From assembly GCF_008642335.1 (NCBI RefSeq), contig NZ_CP029191.1:868001-932000 (forward strand): a stretch of DNA of 64,000 bases, given 5' to 3'. This DNA is from Streptomyces venezuelae (GTDB lineage: Bacteria; Actinomycetota; Actinomycetes; Streptomycetales; Streptomycetaceae). How positions within the stretch are numbered: the stretch's first letter is position 1; every line of letters begins with the position of its first letter. The position numbers and the translations under genes were made by a program. The notes beneath the pieces were generated by a model. That model was not told the origin of the DNA, ran no database searches, and saw nothing but the letters and a program-made list of their open reading frames with translations. This document shows positions 48,533-58,300 of the stretch, piece by piece.

Positions 48533-51500
48533 ATGGGACGTGGCAGGGCGAGGGCGGAGCGGATCGCGGCGGATGCCGCGGAACGCCTTTTCGCCGCGGG
48601 ACAGTTGCTGCGGAGGGCGCCCACCACGCCCGACAGCAGAGCGGTGTTCCGCACCGATCAAGACGTCAACGACAGCCCCTACCGCGACCGTTGGGCGCAC
48701 GACAAGGTGGTGCGCTCCACCCACGGAGTGAACTGCACGGGCTCGTGCTCCTGGCAGGTGTACGTCAAGGACGGCCTCATCACCTGGGAGACACAGGCGA
48801 CCGACTATCCCTCGGCGGGAGCCGACCGCCCCGACTACGAGCCCCGGGGCTGCCCGCGCGGCGCCTCCTTCTCCTGGTACACGTACTCCCCGACGCGCGT
48901 CCGCTACCCGCACGCCCGCGGCGTCCTCGTCGAGATGTTCCGGGAGGCGAAACGGCGCCTCGGCGGCGACGCCGTCGCGGCCTGGGCGGAGCTCACCGGT
49001 GATCCCGACCGGCGGCGCCGCTACCAGTCGGCGCGCGGCAAGGGCGGCCTCGTGCGGATCGACTGGGACGAGGCGCTGGAGATCGCCGCCGCCGCGCACG
49101 TCCACACCCTCGAGGAGTTCGGCCCCGACCGCATCGCCGGCTTCTCGCCGATCCCCGCGATGTCGATGGCCTCGCACGCCGCGGGCGCCCGCTTCCACTC
49201 CCTCATCGGCGCCCCGATGCTGTCCTTCTACGACTGGTACGCGGATCTGCCGATCGCCTCGCCGCAGGTCTTCGGCGACCAGACCGACGTACCGGAGTCC
49301 GGGGACTGGTGGGACGCCGCGTACCTGATGCTGTGGGGCTCCAACGTGCCGGTGACCAGGACGCCCGACGCGCACTGGATGGCCGAGGCGCGCTATCGGG
49401 GCCAGAAGGTCGTCGTGGTCTCGCCGGACTACGCGGACGCCACGAAGTTCGCCGACGAGTGGCTGCACCCCCACCCCGGCACGGACGGCGCGCTGGCCAT
49501 GGCGATGGGGCACGTGATCCTGCGGGAGTGTTTCGTGGAGCGGCAGGTGCCGTACTTCACGGACTACGCCAAACGCTTCACCGACCTGCCCTTCCTCATC
49601 GCGCTCGACGAGCCGGGGAGTGGCACACACGGCTCCGGCGCCCGCGTGCCCGGCGCGTTCGTCACCGCCAGGGACCTCGACCTGGCCAAGGACGCCGAGG
49701 CCGGCTCGCGGCGCTGGATGCCCGTCCTGTACGACGCGGCCACCAACCGTCCCGCCGTCCCCAACGGCACCCTCGGCGACCGCTGGGGCAAGGACGGCGA
49801 GGGCCGCTGGAACCTCGACCTCGGGGACGTCGAGCCGCTCCTGACCCTGCTCGGGCACCCCGGCGCGGAGCCGGCCGAGGTGGTGCTGCCCCGCTTCGAC
49901 GAGGAGGGCGCCACCGTCCGGCGCACGGTGCCCGCGCTGCGCGTCGACGGACATCTGGTGACCACCGTCTTCGACCTGATGCTCGCTCAGTACAGCGTTG
50001 GGCGCGCAGGGTTGGGCTCCACGGCCGATGTTGTTTCGTACGAGGACGCCTCCACACCCTGCACCCCCGCCTGGCAGGAAGCGGTCACCTCCGTGCCCGC
50101 GCAGGCCGTCGTGCGCGCGGCGCGGGAGTTCGCCCGGACCGCGGAGCAGACGCGGGGCCGCTGCATGATCGTGATGGGGGCGGGCACCAACCACTGGTTC
50201 CACTCGGACACCATCTACCGGTCGTTCCTCTCGCTGCTGCTGCTCACCGGCTGCCAGGGCGTCAACGGGGGCGGCTGGGCGCACTACGTGGGGCAGGAGA
50301 AGGTGCGCCCGTACGCGGGCTGGCAGCAGGTGGCCACCGCGTCGGACTGGGTGCGTCCTTCGCGGCAGATGGCCGGGACGCCGTACTGGTACCTCAACAC
50401 CGACCAGTGGCGGTACGAGAAGTTCACCGCGGACGCCCTGGCGTCGCCCACCGCGCCCGGCGCCCTCTCGGGCCTGCACACCGCGGACCTCTTCGCCCGC
50501 TCCGTCCGGCAGGGCTGGATGCCCTCCTACCCGACGTTCGGCGCCAACCCCCTGGACCTGGGGCGGCGCCTGCACGCGTCGGGGGCCGACCCGGCGGGCT
50601 GGGTGGCGGCCGAACGCGACGCGGGGCGTCTGGCGTACGCCTGCGAGGATCCGGACGACCCGGCCAACTGGCCGCGGGTGCTGACCGTTTGGCGTGCCAA
50701 CCTCATCGGGTCGTCCGCCAAGGGCAACGAGTACTTCCTGCGGCACCTGCTCGGCGCGTCCGACAACTCGAGCGCCGAGGAGGCGCCGCAGGACAAGCGG
50801 CCGCGCGAGGTGACGTGGCGGGACGACGCGCCGCGCGGGAAGGTCGACCTGCTGCTCGCCCTCGACTTCCGCATGACGTCGACCACGCTCTTCGCCGACC
50901 TCGTGCTGCCCGCGGCCACGTGGTACGAGAAGCACGACCTGTCCAGCACGGACATGCACCCGTACGTGCACGCCTTCTCCCCCGCCATCGACCCGCCGTG
51001 GCAGGCCCGCACCGACTTCGAGATCTTCCACGGCCTGGCCGCCGAGGTGAGCCGCCTCGCCGCGGGCCGTCTGGACGTGGCCCACGACCTGGTCGCCACT
51101 GCCCTGCAGCACGACACCCCCGGCGAGGCACCGCCCGACGGACCCACCGGCTCCCGCTTCACCCTCGTGGAGCGCGACTACACCGCCATCGGCGACCGGA
51201 TGGCCGCGCTCGGACCGCTCACCGGCGAGGAGGGCATCACGGTCAAGGGGGTGACCGTGCGGCCGCTGCCGGAGATCACCTGGCTCGGCACCCGCTGCGG
51301 CACGGCGACGCGCGGCGCGGCACGCGGGCGGCCGCTGCTCGACACGGACGTCAAGATGTGCGAGGCGATCCTCGCACTGTCGGGCACGACCAACGGCCGG
51401 CTCGCCGCCGAGGGCTTCGACCGGCTCGCCGAGCGCTGCGGCGCCGACACCGGCCTCGGCGAGCTCGCGGCCTCCGTGGCCGAGCGGCGCGTCACGTTCT

Positions 51501-52213
51501 CCGACACGCAGGCACGGCCCGTGCAGGTGGGCGTGAGCTTCGAGTGGTCGGGCAAGGAGGGCCCCGAGCGGCGCTACTCCCCCTTCACGATCAACACGGA
51601 GCACTTCAAGCCCTGGCACACCCTCACCGGCCGCCAGCACTTCTACCTCGACCATCCGTGGATCGCCGAGTACGGCGAGCAACTGCCGGTGTACCGGCCA
51701 CCGTTGAACCTGCCCGCGCTCGGCGAGCAGCCGACGGGCGATCCGGACGGCGGGCGTTCGGTGACGGTGCGGTACCTGACGCCGCACTCCAAGTGGTCGA
51801 TCCACTCCGAGTACCAGGAGAACCTGCTCATGCAGACGCTGGCCCGCGGCGGCCCCGTCATCTGGATCGGCGTGGACGACGCCGCGTCGATCGGCGTGGC
51901 CGACAACGACTGGATCGAGGCGCGGAACGCCAACGGCGTGGTGGTGGCCCGCGCGGTCGTCTCGCACCGCATGCCGCCCGGCACGGTGTTCATGTACCAC
52001 GTCCAGGAACGCACGGTGAACGTCCCCAAGTCCGAGGCGACGGGGCGGCGCGGCGGCGTCCACAACGCGCTCACCAAGCTCCTGATCAAGCCGACGCACC
52101 TGATCGGCGGCCACGCGCAGCTCAGCTTCGCGCCCAACTACTACGGCCCCACCGGCAACCAGCGCGACGCGGTCACCGTCATCCGGCGCCGCTCCCAGGA
52201 GGTGCAGTACTGA
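48533..52213 (+). CDS. narG: Respiratory nitrate reductase alpha subunit
   Basis: A 1226-residue molybdenum enzyme that reduces nitrate to nitrite on the cytoplasmic side of the membrane. The FS0 cluster ligands are His64, Cys68, Cys72 and Cys107, with the same spacing as E. coli NarG, and THGVNCTGSCSW and RGCPRGASFSW surround them. Full length indicates an intact gene. The ATG at 48533 has GGGGAG upstream; longer frames to the left have no ribosome-binding site. Its stop overlaps the narH start by one base (TGATG). Confidence 0.95.
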   Translation: MGRGRARAERIAADAAERLFAAGQLLRRAPTTPDSRAVFRTDQDVNDSPYRDRWAHDKVVRSTHGVNCTGSCSWQVYVKDGLITWETQATDYPSAGADRPDYEPRGCPRGASFSWYTYSPTRVRYPHARGVLVEMFREAKRRLGGDAVAAWAELTGDPDRRRRYQSARGKGGLVRIDWDEALEIAAAAHVHTLEEFGPDRIAGFSPIPAMSMASHAAGARFHSLIGAPMLSFYDWYADLPIASPQVFGDQTDVPESGDWWDAAYLMLWGSNVPVTRTPDAHWMAEARYRGQKVVVVSPDYADATKFADEWLHPHPGTDGALAMAMGHVILRECFVERQVPYFTDYAKRFTDLPFLIALDEPGSGTHGSGARVPGAFVTARDLDLAKDAEAGSRRWMPVLYDAATNRPAVPNGTLGDRWGKDGEGRWNLDLGDVEPLLTLLGHPGAEPAEVVLPRFDEEGATVRRTVPALRVDGHLVTTVFDLMLAQYSVGRAGLGSTADVVSYEDASTPCTPAWQEAVTSVPAQAVVRAAREFARTAEQTRGRCMIVMGAGTNHWFHSDTIYRSFLSLLLLTGCQGVNGGGWAHYVGQEKVRPYAGWQQVATASDWVRPSRQMAGTPYWYLNTDQWRYEKFTADALASPTAPGALSGLHTADLFARSVRQGWMPSYPTFGANPLDLGRRLHASGADPAGWVAAERDAGRLAYACEDPDDPANWPRVLTVWRANLIGSSAKGNEYFLRHLLGASDNSSAEEAPQDKRPREVTWRDDAPRGKVDLLLALDFRMTSTTLFADLVLPAATWYEKHDLSSTDMHPYVHAFSPAIDPPWQARTDFEIFHGLAAEVSRLAAGRLDVAHDLVATALQHDTPGEAPPDGPTGSRFTLVERDYTAIGDRMAALGPLTGEEGITVKGVTVRPLPEITWLGTRCGTATRGAARGRPLLDTDVKMCEAILALSGTTNGRLAAEGFDRLAERCGADTGLGELAASVAERRVTFSDTQARPVQVGVSFEWSGKEGPERRYSPFTINTEHFKPWHTLTGRQHFYLDHPWIAEYGEQLPVYRPPLNLPALGEQPTGDPDGGRSVTVRYLTPHSKWSIHSEYQENLLMQTLARGGPVIWIGVDDAASIGVADNDWIEARNANGVVVARAVVSHRMPPGTVFMYHVQERTVNVPKSEATGRRGGVHNALTKLLIKPTHLIGGHAQLSFAPNYYGPTGNQRDAVTVIRRRSQEVQY

Positions 52214-53871
52214 TGCTCCGTGACGGAGTCACTGTCGGCCGGGTCATGGCACAGGTGGCCATGGTGATGAACCTCGACAAGTGCATCGGCTGCCACACCT
52301 GCTCGGTCACCTGCAAGCAGACCTGGACCAACCGGGCGGGCACCGAGTACGTGTGGTTCAACAACGTGGAGACGCGCCCCGGCCAGGGCTACCCGCGCGG
52401 CTACGAGGACCAGGAGAAGTGGAAGGGCGGCTGGCAGCTCAAACGCGGCCGGCTCGTCCCCCGCGGCGGCGGCCGCGCCCGGCGCCTGGCCCGGCTGTTC
52501 GCCAACCCCGAACTCCCCGCGCTCGACGACTACTACGAGCCGTGGACGTACGACTACGAGACCCTCACCACCGCACCCCTCGGCGACGACGTGCCCACCG
52601 CGCGGCCGCGCTCGCTGATCGACGGCGGGCCGACCGCGGTGACGTGGGGCCCGAACTGGGACGACGACCTCGGCGGCGGGCCCGAACACCTCGCCGGTGA
52701 CCCGGTGTTGCAGAAGATGAACGAACAGGTGCGGCTGGAGTACGAGCAGGCGTTCATGTTCTACCTGCCGCGGATCTGCGAGCACTGCCTCAACCCGTCG
52801 TGCGTCGCGGTCTGCCCGTCGGGCGCCCTGTACAAGCGGGTCGAGGACGGCATCGTCCTCGTCGACCAGGACCGCTGCCGCGGCTGGCGCATGTGCGTGA
52901 GCGGCTGCCCGTACAAGAAGGTGTACTTCAACCACCGCACCGGCAAGGCCGAGAAGTGCACGATGTGCTACCCGCGCATCGAGGCGGGCCTGCCGACCGT
53001 GTGCTCCGAGACGTGCGTGGGCCGCCTGCGCTACCTCGGCGTCATCCTCTACGACGCCGACAAGGTCGGCGAGGCCGCGGCCACGGAGCACGAACAGGAC
53101 CTCTACCAGGCCCAGTTGGACTGCTTCCTCGACCCCGACGACCCCGAGGTGGCGCGCGCCGCCGAGGCGTCCGGCATCCCCCACGACTGGGTGACCGCCG
53201 CCCGGCGCTCCCCCGTGCACGCGCTCATCAGCCGCCACAAGGTGGCGCTCCCACTGCATCCCGAGTACCGCACCATGCCGATGGTCTGGTACGTCCCTCC
53301 GCTGTCGCCCGTCGTCGAGTCCCTGACCGCGACCGGGCACGACGGCGAGGACCCGGCCAAGCTGTTCGCCGCCATCGACTCGCTGCGCATCCCCGTCGGC
53401 TATCTCGCGGAGCTGTTCACCGCGGGTGATCCGGCGCCGGTGGAGGCGGCGCTGTGCCGGCTCGCGGCGATGCGCTCCCACATGCGGCGCGTCAACCTCG
53501 GCGAGGAGCAGGATCCCGCCATCGCGCGCGCCGTCGGCATGGACGCCGAGGAGATCGAGGCGATGTACCGGCTGCTCGCCCTCGCCAAGTACGACGAGCG
53601 GTATGTCGTCCCCACCAGCTACACCGCGCCGCTCCCCGGCTCCGAGGGCCTCGACGCCGGATGCAGCCTGGACGGGCAGGACGGGCCCGGCATGTACGAT
53701 CCGGACGCCTTCCACGTCCCCCTGGGCGCACCGGCATCGGGCCCGTCGAGGGCCGGCAACGAGCCGGAGCACGCGGGGACGTCGCTGCGCGACCGGGTCA
53801 ACCTCCTGAACTGGAACGGCCGCGGTCGCCCCGAAGGTCTCTTCCCGGGCGCGGAGGGCGACGCCCGGTGA
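52213..53871 (+). CDS. narH: Respiratory nitrate reductase beta subunit
   Basis: A 552-residue iron-sulfur electron-transfer subunit. Four Cys groups are present: CIGCHTCSVTC (24-34), CEHCLNPSCVAVC, CRGWRMCVSGC (Trp in place of a Cys, as in the [3Fe-4S] site of known NarH) and CTMCYPRIEAGLPTVC. The ATG at 52213 overlaps the narG stop; a second Met at residue 12 starts the conserved MAQVAMVMNLDKC and could be the true start. The C-terminus is about 30 residues longer than in enteric NarH. Confidence 0.95.
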   Translation: MLRDGVTVGRVMAQVAMVMNLDKCIGCHTCSVTCKQTWTNRAGTEYVWFNNVETRPGQGYPRGYEDQEKWKGGWQLKRGRLVPRGGGRARRLARLFANPELPALDDYYEPWTYDYETLTTAPLGDDVPTARPRSLIDGGPTAVTWGPNWDDDLGGGPEHLAGDPVLQKMNEQVRLEYEQAFMFYLPRICEHCLNPSCVAVCPSGALYKRVEDGIVLVDQDRCRGWRMCVSGCPYKKVYFNHRTGKAEKCTMCYPRIEAGLPTVCSETCVGRLRYLGVILYDADKVGEAAATEHEQDLYQAQLDCFLDPDDPEVARAAEASGIPHDWVTAARRSPVHALISRHKVALPLHPEYRTMPMVWYVPPLSPVVESLTATGHDGEDPAKLFAAIDSLRIPVGYLAELFTAGDPAPVEAALCRLAAMRSHMRRVNLGEEQDPAIARAVGMDAEEIEAMYRLLALAKYDERYVVPTSYTAPLPGSEGLDAGCSLDGQDGPGMYDPDAFHVPLGAPASGPSRAGNEPEHAGTSLRDRVNLLNWNGRGRPEGLFPGAEGDAR

Positions 53872-54500
53872 ACCGGGCCGTCGTCCACCAGGCCGCGTCC
53901 CTGCTGCTCGGCTACCCGGACCGGGACTGGCCGGGGCGGCTGCACGCCGTGCGCTCGGCGCTGGAACCGGTGCCGGGCGCCGACATCCGGCTCCTGCGCC
54001 GGTTCTGCGCGCGCGTCGACGGCACGGCGCCGCTCGAACTCGCCGCCCGGTACGTCGCCACGTTCGACCGCAGCCGCCGCCGCTGTCTCTACCTGACGTA
54101 CTACACCGACGGGGACACCCGCAGGCGCGGCACCACCATGGCCGGGCTCAAGGCGCTCTACCGCGGCCACGGCTGGCGGCCGCCCGCGGACGAGCTCCCC
54201 GACTTCCTGCCCCTGATGCTGGAGTTCGCCGCCCGCACCCCGGACGCCGGGGAGCGGCTGCTCGTCGAGCACCGGCCCGCCCTCGAACTGCTCCGCTTCG
54301 GCCTCACCGCCTACGACAGCCCGTACGCGGACATCGTCGAGGCCGTCTGCCACACCCTGCCAGGACCGGGACCCGCCACCCGCGAGGCGGCCCTGCGCCT
54401 GGCCCGCACGGGCCCGCCCGCCGAATCGGTCGGGCTCCTGCCCTTCCCCCGGCTCCGACCGGTGCCCGATGCCCCGCACGCCGAGGAGACCTCCCGGTGA
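53868..54500 (+). CDS. narJ: Nitrate reductase molybdenum cofactor assembly chaperone
   Basis: A 210-residue NarJ/TorD-type helical chaperone that helps insert the cofactor into NarG; it is not part of the final enzyme. The family pattern LYLTYYTDGDTRRRG and LPDFLPLMLEFAA is present. The GTG at 53868 overlaps the narH stop (GTGA), and its own stop overlaps narI the same way. Confidence 0.92.
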   Translation: MNRAVVHQAASLLLGYPDRDWPGRLHAVRSALEPVPGADIRLLRRFCARVDGTAPLELAARYVATFDRSRRRCLYLTYYTDGDTRRRGTTMAGLKALYRGHGWRPPADELPDFLPLMLEFAARTPDAGERLLVEHRPALELLRFGLTAYDSPYADIVEAVCHTLPGPGPATREAALRLARTGPPAESVGLLPFPRLRPVPDAPHAEETSR

Positions 54501-55210
54501 ACCATCTGCGCATCGCCCTGTGGGGCGTCCTGCCCTGTCTCGTCCTCGTCGTCATGGTCACCGGCACGGCCTGGCGCTACCGCTACGACCGGTTCGGGTT
54601 CACCACCCGCTCCAGCCAGCTGCACGAGCACCGGCTGCTGAGCATCGGCGGCCCGCTGTTCCACTACGGACTGCTGTTCGTGGTGGCCGGGCACGCCGTC
54701 GGGCTGCTGATCCCCGAGTCGCTCACCGAACGGGTCCACGTCCACGAGTGGATGTACCGCGCCAACGCGCTGGTCGTGGGCGGCACGGCGGGCCTCGCCA
54801 CCCTCGTGGGCCTGGCGATCCTCGTCCACCGACGCCTGCGCGTGCCCGCCGTGCGCCAGGCGACCGGCCGCAGCGACCGCGTCGTCCTGCCGGTCCTGCT
54901 CTGCGTGATCCTGGCGGGCCTCGTCGCCACGGCCACCACGCTGCGACCCCACTCCTACGACTACCGCCTCGGCGTCTCGGTCTGGTTCCGCTCGCTGTTC
55001 GTCCTCGACCCCGACGTCTCCGCCATGGCGGACGCCCCGCTCGCCTATCAGGTCCATGCACTGCTCGGCATGGCCCTGTTCGCCCTGTGGCCGTTCAGCC
55101 GCCTGGTACACGCCTTCACGGCACCGGTCGGCTACCTGGCCCGTCCCTACGTCGTCTACCGGTCGCGCGGGGTTCCTGCGGCACGCCGGGCGAGGGCGAC
55201 GCGGCACTGA
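54497..55210 (+). CDS. narI: Respiratory nitrate reductase gamma subunit
   Basis: A 237-residue membrane cytochrome b that passes electrons from quinol to NarH. Five membrane segments are visible. His residues in SQLHEH, GPLFHYGLLFVVAGHAVG and, near the C-terminus, AYQVHALLG and RLVHAF are the likely heme ligands. The GTG start overlaps the narJ stop (GTGA). It is the last gene of narGHJI. No nitrate transporter gene is next to it. Confidence 0.92.
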   Translation: MNHLRIALWGVLPCLVLVVMVTGTAWRYRYDRFGFTTRSSQLHEHRLLSIGGPLFHYGLLFVVAGHAVGLLIPESLTERVHVHEWMYRANALVVGGTAGLATLVGLAILVHRRLRVPAVRQATGRSDRVVLPVLLCVILAGLVATATTLRPHSYDYRLGVSVWFRSLFVLDPDVSAMADAPLAYQVHALLGMALFALWPFSRLVHAFTAPVGYLARPYVVYRSRGVPAARRARATRH

Positions 55211-55291
55211 ACACGGCACCATGCGCCAACTCCCCTTCCTGACACGTGGTGTTCACGCCACGACACCGCCGGGGCACGAAACATGCAACTA

Positions 55292-55339
55292 GCATCCTTC
55301 TCGGTCGCAGAAGCAGACCATCCGGTCCGGAAAGGATGC
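55292..55339 (+). promoter_or_regulatory. Inverted repeat in the leader of the nuclease-esterase-lectin gene
   Basis: GCATCCTT (55292-55299) and AAGGATGC (55332-55339) are perfect complements with a 32-base loop. The second arm contains the AAAGGA that is the likely ribosome-binding site, so folding of the mRNA could hide it. Confidence 0.4.
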
Positions 55340-55349
55340 ACACGCACCC

Positions 55350-58300
55350 ATGGAACCCTTATCGGCGCAGCGATCCCCCTTACGGGGGCACGGCGCGAGA
55401 CCCCGAACACCGCTCGTTCTCCTGCTGGTCACCGCGCTCCTCACGGGGCTGCTCACCGCACTGACCACCACGGTCGGCGCCGCACCCGCCCACGCCGCGG
55501 CCATCGACCGCACCGTCCTCACCTGGAACATGCAGGGCGCGGGTGACGGCCGCAACGACCCCGTGCAGAAGTGGGAGACCCTCAAGAACCCCCTGATGTT
55601 CGACCCGCAGATGGGGAAGCCGGACATCGCCCTCGTCCAAGAGGGCGGCCCCATGGACGTACCGGGCAGTGCCGATAATGCGACCACGCCCACGCCCAAC
55701 CAAGTCGTCAACGGCCAGTACGAGACCATCAACCAGGTCCAGCACAAGATCTGGAAGGTCAACAGGCAGGACTCGTACCACATCTACCGCGTCAACTGGG
55801 ACGTCGCCGGGCACCGCGTGAACCCCACGATCGTCACGCGCGAGCCGGCCGACGAGACGATCATCATGGGGCGGGTCGGCTCCGATACGCGCCCGATGCT
55901 GGGCGCGCGCTACGGAAACGACGTGTACTTCACCCTGCACGCCGCCAAGAACGGAAACGACGCGGAGGCACAGGCGCAGCGGGCCTGGACCTGGGCGAAG
56001 GCGCACAATCCGCCGTACAACGTGGTGGTCGGCGGGGACTTCAACAAGGAACCGAAGGACCTCGGCAACCTCAACGGCATGACCCTGCACAAGACGGGGC
56101 TGCCGACGCACATCGGTGGCAAGGAACTCGACTACGCGCTCGCGGGCAACGTCAATCAGCCGGGCGACACCAATCCCGAGCGGATCCGCGAACCGGGCCT
56201 GTTCTCCGACCACTCCCCCGTGCTGCTGACCCCCGACCGCCGTTGCGCCTGGGGCTTCGCGGGCGCGGCGCCCGGCGGACGGGCCGCGGCCGCGGACGCC
56301 CAGGGCTGTCAGGAGGCGGTGGTGTCGATGGGCGACAGCTACATCTCCGGCGAGGCGGGCCGCTGGCAGGGCAACGGCTCCAACGGCCAGTACAGCACCA
56401 AGGCCAAGGACGGCTCGTCGTTCGGCACCGACCGGACGGCGTTCAACTGTTCCGGCAGCGGGACCGACGAGAAGTGCGAGCACGACCCGAAGCGGGTGTA
56501 CGGGGACACCGGCGAGGGCAAGGAGATGTGCCACCGGTCGGATGTCGCCGAGATCAAGTCGGTCGGTGACGTGCTCGGCATCCCACAGGAGCGGCGCCTG
56601 AACATCGCCTGTTCCGGCGCCACGACCGACGACATCCTCACGCGGACCTTCAAGGGCGAGAAGCCGCAGATCGAGCAGTTGGCCTCGCTGTCCAGGAAGT
56701 ACCACCTGAAGTACGTGGTGCTGTCCATCGGCGGGAACGACCTGGGCTTCTCCAAGATCGCCCAGGACTGTGTCCTCGGCTACGAGGCCAACCGCCCGTG
56801 CAGCACCAAGGGCCGCGGCGAGATGGGCCCGAAGCTGGCCGAGGTGGGGGACGCGGTGAACAAGACCGTGGAGACCATCAGGAAGACCCTGGACGAGTCC
56901 GGCCAGGGGCACGCGAAGATCATCATCCAGGGTTACCCCGATCCCGTCCCCTCCTCGCTGAACGTGCGCTATGAGAACAAGGCATGGCTGCGGGAGATGT
57001 CCGGCGGCTGCCCGCTGGCCGACCCGGACGTGGACTGGCTCCACTACGAGGTCGTGCCGGGGCTGAACAAGGAGATCGCCGCCGTCGCCGAGAGGCAGAG
57101 GGTCATCTTCCTCGACCCGCTGTCCGCGCTGGCCGGTCATCAGCTGTGCGGGCAGGGCGCGACCCAGGCGGACGAGAAGAACACCCTCGCCGGCCCGCCC
57201 GACCCGACCGTGAACGAATGGGTACGGTGGATTCCGGGTCTGTCCGACGGGCTCCCCTGGACCCAGGGCGAGACGCAGGAGGCGGCGCACCCGAACGCCT
57301 TCGGGCAGCAGGCGATGGGCGCCTGTCTGCGCAAGACCATCGAGAAGACGCAGACCTACAGCGACGGCTACTTCTCCTGCGTGGGATCGCGCGGCATGGG
57401 CCCCGGAGACGTGCGCGTCGCCGAGAAGAAGCCCGCGCAGCACGTCCTGATCGGGGAGACCCACCGCATGGTGCTGCGGAACGCCCGCAGCGGTGATCTC
57501 GTCGACGCCGACTGGGGCGGCGACGGCTCGTACCCCCGTGGCGAGGAGGAGGGCCAGACCGACAAGCAGGGGTGGGACGTCACCGCCTACGAGGCGGGCG
57601 GGCCGACCGTCCGGCAGAACTCGGACGAACCGCAGCCGATCCTCGCCGACGTCACGGTCAGGCGCGGCGATCTCCTGCTGGCCGGCAGCGAGGAGTCGTC
57701 CAACGGCGAGGACCCCGGCTCCGACCAGGCCCATTACTGGGCGCAGTTGGCCAAGAACGGCCGCCACAACCTCAACACCTGGGCCCTCTCGGCTCCGGAG
57801 AGGGACGGCTCCGTGCAGTACCTCTACCTCCGTAGGGACGCCGACGGCAAGCGGCACGTGGGCGGTTGTCTCACCCAGAATCCCGAGCTGATGACGGACA
57901 AGGACCGCAAGAGCTGGCTCACCGTGGAGCCCTGCGGGTCCAGCACCTATCAGTCCTGGTGGCTGGAGTCGCCGGGCCCGCTGCCGAACCCCCGCCCCGC
58001 GCCTGACGGGTGGGAGCAGCGCGGCGAGCGCCAGATCGCCAGCTCGGAGCACGACAAGTGCCTGCGCAGCGGCTTCTTCGGGACCGCTTCTCTGACGGAG
58101 TGCGCGGACGACGACATCGTGCAGCAGTGGCAGCCCACGGCGCAGGTCCCGCTGACCCCGCCCAGGGCGGCGGCGCGGACGAGGACGACGCCGGAGCCGA
58201 CCGCCAACGGCGCCTTCTTCCTGCAGAACTCCGGCACGGACGACTGCCTGATCCCCACCGGGGACGGGGCGGGAGTCGCGGTGGGCACGTGCGAGAACTC

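Noticed and set aside
47525..52114. A very long minus-strand open frame (about 1500 codons) across glgB, the nucleotidyltransferase gene and narG
   Set aside because: It is antisense to well-supported genes, has low-complexity Arg/Gly/Val-rich translation and no start signal; such frames are common in high-G+C DNA.
52141..53772. A minus-strand frame of about 540 codons opposite narH
   Set aside because: The plus strand has clear iron-sulfur motifs; the opposite translation is low-complexity.
55336..55350. ATG at 55336 as start of the nuclease-esterase-lectin gene
   Set aside because: It is in a different frame from the signal peptide and domains; 55350 is in frame.
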